Assembly (NCBI GenBank): GCA_039636795.1
Contig: CP143430.1
Location: 1,984,001 to 2,048,000 of the forward strand
Reading direction: 5' to 3'
DNA from: Micrococcaceae bacterium Sec5.1
Lineage (GTDB): Bacteria; Actinomycetota; Actinomycetes; Actinomycetales; Micrococcaceae
Length of the DNA: 64,000 bases
Positions 18,604 to 28,301 of the stretch are shown in pieces (position 1 is the stretch's first letter; every line of letters begins with the position of its first letter). The notes beneath the pieces are model-generated. The model was not told the DNA's origin, ran no database searches, and was given only the letters and a program-made list of their open reading frames with translations. Both the position numbers and the translations under genes were made by a program.

Positions 18604-19095
18604 TCACGAGTCGCCGATAAATCCCGAACCCGCATACAAGTGAAGAACGGGAAGCCCCAACTGGTCCTGCGCCTTATTGGCCCAATCCGTGTGGAAAGTA
18701 TCCGCGATTGCGTGCGGACGCGTTACCACCACAGCTTGCGCGGCATCCAAGGCCCGGACCTTCGATACCAGGCCGGCCACGGCACCGCCGTCGACAATCT
18801 CTCCCGTGACACCGCCGCCCAAACCTTGCAGCGCAGCCAAAGAAGTGGCCAGGGTTTCCGACGCCTCCGCCCGCTCAACATCCGGGTTGGGGGACTGGCC
18901 ACCAAGTTCCCGGAAAGCTTTGGCAATATCAAGCATGGAAAGGTTCTCCAGGAAATCAACCAGGAGATGTCGCTCGGTATTGGCCGGGACCAGGACAACC
19001 AAGGGTGCGTCGCCGCCGTCGACCAATTTGGCGATGTTGACGCGGTCGTCGGGACCAAGGGGCTCTTCTGTCAGGATGACGATGGGATCGCTCAT
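18604..19095 (-). CDS. Universal-stress-like alpha/beta protein
   Basis: This 163-residue protein is not firmly assigned. It starts MSDPIVILTEEPLG at the ATG at 19095; an upstream open frame to 19200 lacks support. Alternating strands and helices (APLVVLVPA, QAVVVTRPHAIADTFH, GLPVLHLYAG) resemble a universal stress protein or Rossmann-like fold, but no ATP-binding GxxGxxxxGSxS motif is present. Its location ahead of msrB fits a stress role only loosely. Confidence 0.65.
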   Translation of the reverse strand: MSDPIVILTEEPLGPDDRVNIAKLVDGGDAPLVVLVPANTERHLLVDFLENLSMLDIAKAFRELGGQSPNPDVERAEASETLATSLAALQGLGGGVTGEIVDGGAVAGLVSKVRALDAAQAVVVTRPHAIADTFHTDWANKAQDQLGLPVLHLYAGSGFIGDS

Positions 19096-19233
19096 GGCTA
19101 CAGCGTAGTCCCGCCGAACAAGACGACGCAGATTTTCGGCACTCAATTCCTGCCAGGCCATTTCCGGGCAACCAATCCGCCGCGCGCCCTCCACGTGCAT
19201 GGACCACGGCTACTGAACGGCGACAATGGAGCC

Positions 19234-20538
19234 ATGGCATTGAATACCCGGTCAGCAAGCAACGCTGCAGAGAAGAAAATGTCCCTGAGCACCAAATGGG
19301 CCATCGCGGGAATCCTCACCGGAGGGACACTCGCAGGACTCGTCGGTGCAGGATCCTCCGCGCTCGCAGTGTATTTTGCCCGCCGCGTCATTACGCCCGC
19401 TGCCCGTCATGAGGACCAGGAGGTTCTCGCCCTCATCCGCAGCGACAAGGGACTGCAGGTCATCCTTGCGGCCACCCCTGACACCACCATCGACGGCGTG
19501 TTCAGCCTCTTCTTCGAGGGCGGCAAAGGCCATGCCAGGATTGGCAGGATCGTGTCCTACTCACCAGCTGAACAAACGGTGCTGCGCGAGGTCGAAGAGG
19601 TTTACGGCGGCAATCTGGCTGAAGCCCGCCGGGGATGGTGGAGCGGGGCAACGTACCCGGATCCTGCGGCCATCGGCCTCGCCGCCGAGGAGGTGGAGAT
19701 TGACCTCGACGTCGGAAAGGCGCCGGCATGGCTGGTCCGGGCGGATGCAGCTACCCACGCACCCATCTGGGCGATCATGGTGCACGGCCGCGGTGCCACC
19801 AGGCTTGAAGGCCTCAGGGCTGTCCGGACGGCGCGGGAGCTGGGACTGGACAGCTTGCTGATTTCGTACCGTAATGACGGAGTTGCGCCCTCGGCACTTG
19901 ATGGCCGGTACGGCCTAGGCTCCACCGAGTGGCGGGACGTGGAAGCCGCGATCGAATATGCGATGGCACATGGTGCCCGGGAAGTGGTCCTGTTCGGTTG
20001 GTCCATGGGTGGAGCGATCAGCCTCCAAACAGCAGATCTGTCCAAGCACAGGCACCTGATCCGTGCTTTGGTGCTGGACGCGCCAGTGATCAATTGGGTC
20101 AACGTGATGGCCCACCATGCAGAGATGAACAGGATCCCCTACAACGTGGGCCGGTACGGGCAGTTGATGCTCGGGCATCCACTGGGTCGCAGGCTGACAG
20201 GACTTTCCGCTCCCGTGGATTTCAAAGCGATGGACTGGGAAGCACGAGCCGTGGAGTTACGAACCCCAACACTGCTGATCCACAGTGTTGACGACGACTA
20301 CGTCCCCTTTGAGCCTTCTGCGAGCCTTGCGGAGAAGAACCCGGACATGGTGACGTTCGAACCATTCCATGGAGCGCGGCACACGAAGGAATGGAACGTT
20401 GACCCGGAGAAATGGGAACGGCTGGTTCGCTCATGGCTGCAGCGTCAGTTGGCTCCCCGGAACAATCCCGGGCAGTCGGAGGCTGCTGGTCTGTCAGAAC
20501 GTGCCGCGCAGTCGGAGGGTAACGCGCAGGCTGGGTGA
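19234..20538 (+). CDS. Membrane-anchored alpha/beta hydrolase
   Basis: The 434-residue protein has an N-terminal hydrophobic anchor (about 20-50, AIAGILTGGTLAGLVGAG) and an alpha/beta hydrolase domain from about 170. The nucleophile serine is in LFGWSMGGAI, the acid is in HSVDDDYVPFEP and the histidine in HGARHTKEW. I chose the ATG at 19234 because the longer frame to 18595 lies entirely over the divergent gene. A second in-frame ATG at 19279 is also possible. Substrate unknown. Confidence 0.85.
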   Translation: MALNTRSASNAAEKKMSLSTKWAIAGILTGGTLAGLVGAGSSALAVYFARRVITPAARHEDQEVLALIRSDKGLQVILAATPDTTIDGVFSLFFEGGKGHARIGRIVSYSPAEQTVLREVEEVYGGNLAEARRGWWSGATYPDPAAIGLAAEEVEIDLDVGKAPAWLVRADAATHAPIWAIMVHGRGATRLEGLRAVRTARELGLDSLLISYRNDGVAPSALDGRYGLGSTEWRDVEAAIEYAMAHGAREVVLFGWSMGGAISLQTADLSKHRHLIRALVLDAPVINWVNVMAHHAEMNRIPYNVGRYGQLMLGHPLGRRLTGLSAPVDFKAMDWEARAVELRTPTLLIHSVDDDYVPFEPSASLAEKNPDMVTFEPFHGARHTKEWNVDPEKWERLVRSWLQRQLAPRNNPGQSEAAGLSERAAQSEGNAQAG

Positions 20539-20556
20539 CGCTAGCCCTGGGTGATG

Positions 20557-21051
20557 TTAGCCCTTGGAGCCGATTGGCGCCGTCACTGCTTTGGTCAGCC
20601 GGACCAGGTCCCCTGGGGCAAGCTCGATGTCGAGACCGCGTCGCCCACCGGACACCAGGATGGTGTCAAAGGACAAAGCCGACTCGTCCAGGACAGTGGG
20701 GGAGGGTTGGCGCTGGCCCAAGGGCGAGATTCCGCCCAAAACGTAGCCTGTCCTGCGCTCGGCCGCCTTGGGGTCGGCCATGGCTGCCTTCTTCGAACCC
20801 AGGGCTGCCGCCACGGACTTGAGGTCCAGGTTTCCGGAAACGGGGACGATGCCCACGGCGAGTTTGCCTTCGACTTCCACCATCAATGTCTTGAAAACCC
20901 GCTTGGGATCGATGCCAAGGACTTCGGCAGCTTCCAGCCCGTAGCTTGAGGCCGACGGATCATGGGAGTACGGGTGCAGCACGAAGGGAACGCCGGCCGC
21001 AGCGAGTGCTGCAGTGGCCGGCGTTCCCTGTGATGCCATCTTCTTGGCCAT
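20557..21051 (-). CDS. ybaK: Cys-tRNA(Pro)/Cys-tRNA deacylase, YbaK/EbsC family
   Basis: This 164-residue protein hydrolyses mischarged aminoacyl-tRNA. The YbaK signature appears as VFKTLMVEVEGKLAVGIVPV with the conserved lysine, and ERRTGYVLGGISPLGQR. The length fits the family. It converges with the hydrolase gene, 18 bases apart. Confidence 0.92.
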   Translation of the reverse strand: MAKKMASQGTPATAALAAAGVPFVLHPYSHDPSASSYGLEAAEVLGIDPKRVFKTLMVEVEGKLAVGIVPVSGNLDLKSVAAALGSKKAAMADPKAAERRTGYVLGGISPLGQRQPSPTVLDESALSFDTILVSGGRRGLDIELAPGDLVRLTKAVTAPIGSKG

Positions 21052-21093
21052 GTGTGCCAGGACGCCTCTCAGCCTTGCCTTGCGGAAAGTTGC

Positions 21094-21561
21094 TTAGCGT
21101 TCCAAGCGGCTTGCGGCCGCCACTTTCCGCTTGATACGGCCCAGCATGGCGGTCATGCCGCGCATACGCAGGGGAGTGATAGCCCTGGTCAATCCCAGCA
21201 ACTCCGGCATGTCGTCCGGAACGTCCAGAATTTCCTGGGCAGTCAACCCATCGAGTCCTTCGTGCAGTACCCCGGCGAATCCACGCGTGGTGGGAGCCTC
21301 CGGAGGAGCTTTGAAAAACAACCGGTAGGCGCGGGGGCCTTCGGCGTCGTCTTTGTTTTTCTCGGATTCGATCGTAAGGAACAGAGGCGATTGGCACTCC
21401 ACAACCTGCTCCAGCAGCTCCGGGTGGTCCTTGAGGCGCTCCGGAAGTTCGGGCAACCCACGGGAGAACTCGAGCAGCAGTTGCAGGCGGTCAGGCTCGG
21501 TCAGTGCCTGGAAGTCATCGACGATTTCCGCCAGTGCGGCGGGCAAAGTGTTGGTACTCAT
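21094..21561 (-). CDS. sufE: SufE-family sulfur acceptor
   Basis: The 155-residue protein accepts sulfane sulfur from a cysteine desulfurase for Fe-S cluster assembly. The sulfur-accepting cysteine lies in QVVECQSPLFL (near 50), and the GFAGVLHEGLDGLTAQEIL segment is typical. The ATG at 21561 is preferred to an upstream start at 21579. It lies just downstream of a sulfurtransferase gene on the same strand (55-base gap), a common pairing in actinobacteria. Confidence 0.92.
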   Translation of the reverse strand: MSTNTLPAALAEIVDDFQALTEPDRLQLLLEFSRGLPELPERLKDHPELLEQVVECQSPLFLTIESEKNKDDAEGPRAYRLFFKAPPEAPTTRGFAGVLHEGLDGLTAQEILDVPDDMPELLGLTRAITPLRMRGMTAMLGRIKRKVAAASRLER

Positions 21562-21615
21562 CACTTCTAGCTTACGCACAACGGTGCTGATTGCATCGCT
21601 GGTTACGTTGTATCG

Positions 21616-22542
21616 CTAGTTACGGACCAAGGCTGCCGGTACGGAACCGCGCTCGGCGCCCTTGACGATGGGTACGCGGACCGCGTTGCCCCATTCGGTC
21701 CAGGAACCGTCGTAGTTGCGGACGGTCTCAAAGCCCAGCAGATACTTAAGCGCGAACCAGGTGTGGCTGGACCGCTCGCCAATGCGGCAGTAAGCCACGA
21801 CGTCGTCGCCCGCCGTCAGGCCGGCTTCGCCGAGGTAGAGGGCTTCCAGTTCCTCACGGGAACGGTAGGTGCCGTCCTCAGCAGCAGCCCGGGCCCACGG
21901 AATCGAAGCGGCCGTAGGGATATGACCGCCACGCAGTGCGCCTTCTTCGGGGTACGCGGGCATGTGAGTGCGCTGGCCCGTGTACTCCTCGGGGGAGCGG
22001 ACATCGATCAGGGGGTTGCCCAGGTGAGCCAGGACGTCCTCCTTGAAGGCCCGGATGGGAGCGTCGTTGCGCTCAACTTCCGGGTAGGTGCCCGGGGCCG
22101 GCGTCGGTACATCCGTGGTCAATTCGCGGCCTTCAGCGATCCACTTGTCGCGGCCGCCGTCCAGCAGGCGCACATCTTCGTGTCCGAACAGCGTGAAGAC
22201 CCAGAGGGCGTAGGCTGCCCACCAGTTGGACTTGTCACCGTAGATCACCACAGTGGTGTCGCGGGAGATGCCCTTGGATGCAGCCAAAGCGGCGAATGCG
22301 GCACCGTCGACGTAGTCGCGGGTCACTTCATCGTTCAGGTCCGTATGCCAGTCGATCTTTACGGCACCCGGAATGTGGCCGGTTTCGTACAGGAGGACGT
22401 CCTCATCGGACTCCACAACCACCAGCTTGCCGTCGGCGATGGCGCCTTCGGCAAGTGCTGCGGCAAGCCACTGAGTGGATACGAGTCGTTCAGGGTTCGC
22501 ATAGGACGCGAACTTTTCGTTTTCTTCAACGGGGTAGGACAT
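21616..22542 (-). CDS. sseA: Thiosulfate/3-mercaptopyruvate sulfurtransferase (two rhodanese domains)
   Basis: The 308-residue enzyme has two rhodanese domains (about 25-140 and 170-290). The active cysteine is in [16 protein letters not shown], whose CRIGERSS loop is typical of the actinobacterial thiosulfate sulfurtransferase CysA/SseA group. It supplies sulfane sulfur, and the sufE gene that follows may be its partner. It is divergent from zapE across about 210 bases. Confidence 0.93.
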   Translation of the reverse strand: MSYPVEENEKFASYANPERLVSTQWLAAALAEGAIADGKLVVVESDEDVLLYETGHIPGAVKIDWHTDLNDEVTRDYVDGAAFAALAASKGISRDTTVVIYGDKSNWWAAYALWVFTLFGHEDVRLLDGGRDKWIAEGRELTTDVPTPAPGTYPEVERNDAPIRAFKEDVLAHLGNPLIDVRSPEEYTGQRTHMPAYPEEGALRGGHIPTAASIPWARAAAEDGTYRSREELEALYLGEAGLTAGDDVVAYCRIGERSSHTWFALKYLLGFETVRNYDGSWTEWGNAVRVPIVKGAERGSVPAALVRN

Positions 22543-22753
22543 GATGATGGCCTTTCACTGACAACGGGCGGAGCCAGGCCCTGGAAGCTGCATCAGTTGC
22601 CGGCCCGGCGTGCTCCAACACTAACCATGGGCCGCGACGAATGCTTCCCCGCTGGTCACATGGTGAAACATGGCCTTGGTCACGTCACCGTTTTCGGGCC
22701 GCCCGATGCCGGTATTCTTGCTGGGGACCCAAATACTCTAAGAACGGACCACC

Positions 22754-23794
22754 GTGGTACAGATCGAACAACTGGCTGCCCGCACACCGGCAGTCTCCGT
22801 GGAGGAACTCCTTAAGGGTTTCTACCCGTCTCCGCGATTCGGAGAGGTATCGTTCGATAGCTACCGCCCGGACCCTGCCCAGCCCAGCCAGGCCAATGCG
22901 GTGAAGCTGCTGTCCGCATTCGCTGACGGTGTTGGAGCCGATGACGGCGGTGGCCTGTTCAAGAAGTTGTTCGCCAAGAAGGCCCCCGCCACCCGTGCAG
23001 GCATTTACCTTGACGGTGGCTTCGGCGTCGGAAAGACCCACCTTCTGGCCTCCCTTTGGCACCGTTCTCCGGGTCCTAAGGCCTTCGGTACTTTCGTTGA
23101 ATACACCAACCTCGTAGGCGCGCTCTCGTTCCGCAAGACCGTGGAAGCCCTCAGCAACTACAAGCTGGTCTGCATTGACGAGTTCGAACTCGATGATCCC
23201 GGCGATACTGTGCTGATGTCCCGCCTGATGCGTGAACTGGCCGACGCCGGCGTAAAGCTGGCCGCAACCTCCAACACCCTGCCGGGTTCCTTGGGCGAAG
23301 GACGCTTCGCAGCCGTGGACTTCCAACGGGAAATCCAGGTCCTTGCCGATCAGTTTGATGTTGTCAGGATTGACGGCGAAGACTTCCGCCACCGTGGCCT
23401 GCCCGCAGCTCCGTCACCGTTGAAGACTGAAGAGCTCAAGCACCGCATGCATGCCGAGTTCGACGGTCAAACAGTTGCCGTGGATGACTTCGGCACTCTC
23501 GTGCACCACCTCGCCGGCGTTCACCCCAGCCGCTACCGCCAGCTGATCTCAGGGATCGAAGCCGTGGTGTGGCGCGACGTCGAGACGATTACCGAGCAGG
23601 CAGTAGCGCTGCGCTTCGTAGTCCTCGCCGACCGGCTCTATGACAAAGATGTGCCGATTCTTGCCAGCGGCGTCCCCTTCGACAAACTCTTCACCGAAGA
23701 GATGATGACGGGCGGCTACATGAAGAAGTACTTCCGTGCCGTGTCCCGGCTTACGGCTCTTGCCCGTGAGGGGCAGAACCACGAACCTGCCTGA
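22754..23794 (+). CDS. zapE: Cell division protein ZapE (AFG1-like ATPase)
   Basis: The 346-residue AAA-type ATPase has Walker A in GGFGVGKTHLLASLW and Walker B in LVCIDEFELDDPGD. The sensor-like region DFQREIQVLADQFD and the C-terminal YRQLISGIEAVVWRDV fit the AFG1/ZapE family. GTG start. In Escherichia coli it regulates the division ring; its role in actinobacteria is less clear. Confidence 0.92.
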   Translation: MVQIEQLAARTPAVSVEELLKGFYPSPRFGEVSFDSYRPDPAQPSQANAVKLLSAFADGVGADDGGGLFKKLFAKKAPATRAGIYLDGGFGVGKTHLLASLWHRSPGPKAFGTFVEYTNLVGALSFRKTVEALSNYKLVCIDEFELDDPGDTVLMSRLMRELADAGVKLAATSNTLPGSLGEGRFAAVDFQREIQVLADQFDVVRIDGEDFRHRGLPAAPSPLKTEELKHRMHAEFDGQTVAVDDFGTLVHHLAGVHPSRYRQLISGIEAVVWRDVETITEQAVALRFVVLADRLYDKDVPILASGVPFDKLFTEEMMTGGYMKKYFRAVSRLTALAREGQNHEPA

Positions 23795-23807
23795 TTCGGT
23801 TCCGGCT

Positions 23808-25037
23808 TTACTTGTGTGAAGGCATAAGCGGTTCCCGGTCTTTCAGTAACCAGCGGACCAGGATGCCTCCCGCCAATGCCCAGAAGGCGGCACCTACTCC
23901 GGCGAAGCTGATCCCTGAGGCGGCAAGCAGGAAAGTGATGCACGCGGGTACGCGTTCTTCGGCGACTGCCAATGCGGAAGAAATGGCTGAGGCCAAAGTG
24001 CCCAGCAAGGCCAGCCCTGCCACTGCTTCAAGCAAACCCGCCGGTGCAGCAGCCACCACTGTGACAAGGGCTGCGGAGAACGCTGCCAATATCAGGTAGG
24101 CCAGCCCCGCAATGAACGCGGCGATCCAGCGCCTGCCGTGATCTTTCCCCGCTTCCTCGCCCGCGGCCAAGGCGGCACTCAAGGCAGCAAGGTTGATGGC
24201 GTGGCCTCCGAACGGAGCGCCCGCGATGGTTCCGGCTCCGGTTACCACCATCGATGCCCGCCAAGGTGTTGTGAAGCCAAAGGATTTAAGCACGGCGACG
24301 CCGGGAATGTTCTGCGATGCCATCGTGACAATGAACAGAGGCAAGGCAAGCCCTACGGCTGCCTCCACAGTAAATGTTGGAGTAGTCCATTCGAGCCGCG
24401 GCAACAGGTCGTCCCCGGGAATCTGAACGCCGTTCGTCACGATATGGATGCCGATAACGGCCAGGGCGACCAACAGTGAGGCGGGGACTGCCCAGCGGGC
24501 CGCGAACTTCATCATGACCAACCAGCAAAGGGCCACCGGGCCAACCAGCAAGGGCGCCTCTCCCAGGGATTTGAAGGGTGCCAGGCACAGGGGGAGCAGC
24601 ACGCCTGCCAGCATCGCCTGCGCAAGCGCTGTGGGTATCTTCGCCATGAGGTTTCCCAGGCTGGGCAGTAACCCTGTCAGGACGATCAGCACCCCGACGA
24701 CGAGGAACGCACCCACCGCCGCCGGCCAGCCGCCGTCGACCATTCCTGCAGTGGCGAGGAGCGCCGCACCTGGGGTGGACCAGGCCAACGTGACAGGCAT
24801 TTTCGACCTCCACGCCAGCCATAAGATGCCCAGGCCGAACGTCAGCGTGAGGGCCAGGAGGCCGCTGGAGGCTTGCGTCTGGTTGGCTCCCACAGCCCGG
24901 AGTCCGGCAAGGACCACAGCGAAGGAGGACGTGAAACCGACCAGGGCGGTGACGATGCCTGCCGTGATGGGTGGCCCCAACGTGTCCTGGCGGGAGGGGC
25001 GCTGGACTGCGGAAGAGGCTGATGGCATAAGGACCAA
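23808..25037 (-). CDS. benE: BenE-type benzoate/proton symporter
   Basis: The 409-residue membrane protein has about twelve hydrophobic segments and the BenE hallmarks TPGAALLATAG and QNIPGVAVLKSFGF. The family imports benzoate or related aromatic acids with protons. No aromatic-degradation genes lie nearby, so the substrate is not confirmed. It converges with zapE, separated by only 13 bases. Confidence 0.9.
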   Translation of the reverse strand: MVLMPSASSAVQRPSRQDTLGPPITAGIVTALVGFTSSFAVVLAGLRAVGANQTQASSGLLALTLTFGLGILWLAWRSKMPVTLAWSTPGAALLATAGMVDGGWPAAVGAFLVVGVLIVLTGLLPSLGNLMAKIPTALAQAMLAGVLLPLCLAPFKSLGEAPLLVGPVALCWLVMMKFAARWAVPASLLVALAVIGIHIVTNGVQIPGDDLLPRLEWTTPTFTVEAAVGLALPLFIVTMASQNIPGVAVLKSFGFTTPWRASMVVTGAGTIAGAPFGGHAINLAALSAALAAGEEAGKDHGRRWIAAFIAGLAYLILAAFSAALVTVVAAAPAGLLEAVAGLALLGTLASAISSALAVAEERVPACITFLLAASGISFAGVGAAFWALAGGILVRWLLKDREPLMPSHK

Positions 25038-25075
25038 AATACCGGACAGGAAGCTGGTTACTCGTTAAACGCCAA

Positions 25076-25111
25076 GGGCACCGGTGGCGCCTCTCGGCGG
25101 GACCGGTGCCC
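25076..25111 (-). terminator. Hairpin downstream of the antitoxin-like gene
   Basis: Perfect 10-base arms (25076-25085 and 25102-25111) form a strong hairpin 34 bases past the antitoxin-like stop. It lacks a good T run on either strand, so terminator function is uncertain. Confidence 0.45.
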
Positions 25112-25144
25112 CCTTGACGTATCTGGTACGGCGGGCTCAGGCAG

Positions 25145-25372
25145 CTACAGCTGCTTAGGCTCATCCGCGACGGGAGCCTGTGCGGCGTCACCGTCTGTTG
25201 TAGCCACGAAGTCGGAAGCGGCATTCTGAACCGCGTCAACCTGACCTGCGAACTTGCCGCCTGTCTTTTCGTCGACGAAGTCTCCGGCCTTTTCGATGCC
25301 ATTCTGGATGGCTTCTTCGTTGCCCTGAATGAGACCCTGAGCCTTACCCTTCAGGTCGTCAATTAAACCCAC
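25145..25372 (-). CDS. MT0933-like antitoxin family protein
   Basis: This 75-residue protein begins MGLIDDLKGKAQGL and contains EKAGDFVDEKTGGKFAGQVD, matching the MT0933/Rv0909 antitoxin-like family in actinobacteria. The GTG start is supported by GGGAGGT eight bases upstream. No toxin gene lies beside it, so it may be an orphan or have another role. It is helical and acidic, with no membrane part. Confidence 0.8.
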   Translation of the reverse strand: MGLIDDLKGKAQGLIQGNEEAIQNGIEKAGDFVDEKTGGKFAGQVDAVQNAASDFVATTDGDAAQAPVADEPKQL

Positions 25373-25461
25373 GGGCACCTCCCTTCCTTCGCGGAGCCAG
25401 TTCGCTCCTCCGCGTCCGACCCTAACACCACATTCAGGGTGTGCCAAGGATTCCAGGCGCG

Positions 25462-26916
25462 CTACGCCAAGGGCTTACTCAGTTCAAGGTGGCGCGGGCT
25501 GTCCGGATTCATGAGCGAGTGCTTACGGCCGTAGGAGAAATAGATGACCAAGCCAACAATGAGCCAGACGACAAAACGCAGCCAGGTTTCCCAGTGCAAC
25601 TGGGACATCAGGAACGCTGAGGCCAGCACGCCGAACGCAGGAACTACCGGCATCCATGGCAAACGGAACGTGCGGGGGGCCTCGGGCCGCTTGTAGCGGA
25701 AGACGATGACAGAAATGCAGACTACAACGAATGCTGCCAGGATGCCGATGTTGGTGAGGTCTGCCACTTCCTTGATCGGGAAAACGCCAGCCAGGAACGC
25801 TGAGGCGATGCCCGCGATCCACGTCACGCGCTGCGGTGTGCCGTGACGGTCCGTACGGGCGAACCAGCCCGGCAGCAGGCCGTCGCGGCTCATGGAGAAC
25901 CACACGCGGGTAACGCCCAGAAGGAACGTCAGCATGACCGTCAGGATGGATAGGACCGCGAAAACCGAAATGATGGTGGCGATGACCGGCAGACCCACCC
26001 CGGTGAACGCCGATGCGAAGCCAGCCTTGGGATCGATGTCCTTGTAGTTCTGCATGCCGGTGAGGACGAGCGTAGCCGCGACATACAGCAGCATGGCGAT
26101 GATCAGGGACAGGACGATCGCCTTGGGCATGTGCTTCTTGCCGTCCTTGGCTTCTTCCGCGGCTGTACTCATGGCGTCGTAACCAAAGACAGCGAAGAAC
26201 ACCGTAGCTGCACCAGAGAAGACCGGGCCGAAGCCGCTGGGCATGAACGGATTGAAGTTCTCGGTGTTGATGTAGAAAGTGCCCAACCCGATGATGAACA
26301 GGATCAGCACCACTTTGATGGCGACAGCCACCAACTCGAAGCGCCCGAAAGCCTTGGTTCCCCTGCTCAGGATCCAGGTCACCAAGAGGCAGACCAGGAT
26401 CGCCGGAAGGTTGATGATGCCGCCCTTGCCTTCATCCGCAGTGGATGTCATCCACGTGGGCATGTGGATTCCGATGCCGGACAAGAAGGCATCGAAGTAG
26501 CCGGAGATGCCGATTGCCACAACGGCAACAATGGCAATGTATTCAAGCAGGAGATCCCAGCCAATAAACCAGCCGATGATCTCGCCCAAAGCCACGTAGC
26601 CATAGGTGTAGGCGGAGCCGGCCCTGGGGATCATGCCTGCAAATTCGGCATAGGACAGAGCTGCGGCGCCGGAAGCGAGTCCGGCAATAAGGAACGAGAC
26701 GAGCACTGCAGGGCCAACGCCCGGGTTGTTTGCGTCGCCGTGGGCTACAAGGCCGGCCAGCGAGAAGATGCCGACGCCGATAATGCCGCCGACGCCGATG
26801 GCCGTCAGTTGCCAGAGGCCAAGACTCTTGAAGAGTCCACTGTGCTTGCTTTCTTCCTCGATGTCGTCGATGGGCTTGCGCCTCATGACGGATTGGGAAG
26901 CCGTCTGTTGATTCAT
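25462..26916 (-). CDS. Amino acid permease, APC superfamily
   Basis: The 484-residue transporter has about twelve membrane segments, the APC signature LTAIGVGGIIGVGIFSLAG at TM1 and SYAEFAGMIPRAGSAYTYGY at TM2-3. It most resembles the cationic amino acid/YfnA-like group. The ATG at 26916 is preceded by AGGAG (GCAGGAGTACC). The upstream region is AT-rich and lies next to the tRNA cluster. Substrate is not determined. Confidence 0.92.
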   Translation of the reverse strand: MNQQTASQSVMRRKPIDDIEEESKHSGLFKSLGLWQLTAIGVGGIIGVGIFSLAGLVAHGDANNPGVGPAVLVSFLIAGLASGAAALSYAEFAGMIPRAGSAYTYGYVALGEIIGWFIGWDLLLEYIAIVAVVAIGISGYFDAFLSGIGIHMPTWMTSTADEGKGGIINLPAILVCLLVTWILSRGTKAFGRFELVAVAIKVVLILFIIGLGTFYINTENFNPFMPSGFGPVFSGAATVFFAVFGYDAMSTAAEEAKDGKKHMPKAIVLSLIIAMLLYVAATLVLTGMQNYKDIDPKAGFASAFTGVGLPVIATIISVFAVLSILTVMLTFLLGVTRVWFSMSRDGLLPGWFARTDRHGTPQRVTWIAGIASAFLAGVFPIKEVADLTNIGILAAFVVVCISVIVFRYKRPEAPRTFRLPWMPVVPAFGVLASAFLMSQLHWETWLRFVVWLIVGLVIYFSYGRKHSLMNPDSPRHLELSKPLA

Positions 26917-27080
26917 GGGGGTACTCCTGCCAGTTGGCGTGGAACGGTGATGAGCTCGCATTACATTCTGCGAGACGAATCACATTAGATAAAGCGACTT
27001 TTTCTTAGGTGTATCAGTTACTTCAAATAATGAATGGCATTTGGCTCCGCGTGTGCGCATAAAGGCTCAGTGCGGGCATA

Positions 27081-27111
27081 AAAAAAGCAGCTCCGGGGAG
27101 CTGCCTTTTTT
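27081..27111 (-). terminator. Bidirectional terminator for the tRNA cluster
   Basis: Perfect eight-base arms GCAGCTCC/GGAGCTGC (27087-27104) are flanked by six A residues on one side and six T residues on the other. It lies just past the 3' end of the last minus-strand tRNA-Gly, so it ends that transcript and may also act on the plus strand. Confidence 0.88.
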
Positions 27112-27117
27112 CGTTGG

Positions 27118-27190
<73 letters not shown>

Positions 27191-27250
27191 ACATGTTATC
27201 TGCCTGGCAGATGCCTGGCCTTCAACAACAAACAAGTTGCCTTGTTCTGG

Positions 27251-27322
27251 TGGGCGATACTGGGATCGAACCAGTGACCTCTTCCGTGTCAGGGAAGCGC
27301 GCTACCGCTGCGCCAATCGCCC
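27251..27322 (-). tRNA. tRNA-Val(GAC), copy 1
   Basis: Minus-strand cloverleaf with acceptor GGGCGAT, anticodon loop CTGACAC (anticodon GAC, valine) and T-loop GTTCGATCC. It is 72 bases, with no encoded CCA. Confidence 0.95.
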
Positions 27323-27364
27323 GTTTCCGGGTCCTCATGAAGGAATCCGTTCCTCATGAAAGAG

Positions 27365-27437
<73 letters not shown>

Positions 27438-27497
27438 ACATGTTGTCTGCCTGGCAGATGCCTGGCCTTCAACAACAAACAAGTTGCCTTGTTCTGG

Positions 27498-27569
27498 TGG
27501 GCGATACTGGGATCGAACCAGTGACCTCTTCCGTGTCAGGGAAGCGCGCTACCGCTGCGCCAATCGCCC
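27498..27569 (-). tRNA. tRNA-Val(GAC), copy 2
   Basis: The sequence matches the copy at 27251. The spacer to the neighbouring tRNA-Gly is also nearly identical (60 bases, one change seen), showing duplication of the whole unit. Confidence 0.95.
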
Positions 27570-27607
27570 ATGCATCCAGCCGTGGCTGGAGGACATGGTT
27601 TTCACCG

Positions 27608-27678
27608 AGGTGGGTACGGGATTCGAACCCGTGTATACGGCTTTGCAGGCCGCTGCCTCGCCTCTCGGCCAACCCACC
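27608..27678 (-). tRNA. tRNA-Cys(GCA)
   Basis: Minus-strand cloverleaf with acceptor GGTGGGT paired to ACCCACC, anticodon loop CTGCAAA giving GCA (cysteine), and T-arm GGGTTCGAATCCC. It is 71 bases. Confidence 0.95.
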
Positions 27679-27723
27679 GTGTAAGCAGATTCCGAGGAAT
27701 TCTTGCCTTGACAGTGCCTTGCG

Positions 27724-27796
<73 letters not shown>

Positions 27797-28068
27797 AGTG
27801 CCGTTACGCCGGCCTGCCCAGTAGGCATTCCGTCGCTTTCCGACGAGTAAAAACTCTATAGGAGGTTGCTTGAAACTCCAAATCGGTTGGTTGCTTTGGC
27901 TTCTTAATGGGCTTGGATCGTTGAATTTACGCGGCTGGCGGGGAGTTTCATGGTTGTAATTCCGCGGTTGTGATTCGGTGTTGGAAAGGTGGGCTGAGCG
28001 CGTTTTGCAATCCAGCCAGGGTGGGCTAGTCTTCTGTATGCATCAGCGAGTTGATGCACGTTCTACCC

Positions 28069-28140
28069 GGGCGATTGGCGCAGTGGTAGCGCGCTTCGTT
28101 CACACCGAAGAGGTCACTGGTTCGAACCCAGTATCGCCCA
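28069..28140 (+). tRNA. tRNA-Val(CAC)
   Basis: Plus-strand cloverleaf with acceptor GGGCGAT, anticodon loop TTCACAC giving CAC (valine), and T-arm CTGGTTCGAACCCAG. It is 72 bases with no encoded CCA. Only the anticodon arm and a few bases distinguish it from the Val(GAC) genes. Confidence 0.95.
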
Positions 28141-28147
28141 CCAAGAG

Positions 28148-28175
28148 AAACCCCCGGATTTCCGGGGGTTTTTTT
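28148..28175 (+). terminator. Terminator after tRNA-Val(CAC)
   Basis: Arms AACCCCCGGA and TCCGGGGGTT with a short loop are followed by seven T residues. This is a clear intrinsic terminator eight bases past the tRNA. Confidence 0.93.
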
Positions 28176-28301
28176 GCGTTGTACCCCCAGGGCGTCGCAT
28201 CGATCGCTATCGCGAAGAAGCTCCGTATGTGACGGCGCTCACTGCTACATTGTTCCGAGGGGGGTGCAAAGGGTGCTTCCTGCACGCCGAGGAGTTCCCG
28301 T

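Noticed and set aside
18595..19233. The upstream extension of the alpha/beta hydrolase frame, adding about 213 residues
   Set aside because: It runs opposite the gene at 18604-19095 and the added part has no similarity to hydrolases. The membrane anchor at 19234 onward gives a natural start.
28069..28301. A tRNA attachment site for an integrated element
   Set aside because: No integrase gene and no clear direct repeat of the tRNA 3' end were found downstream in the window.
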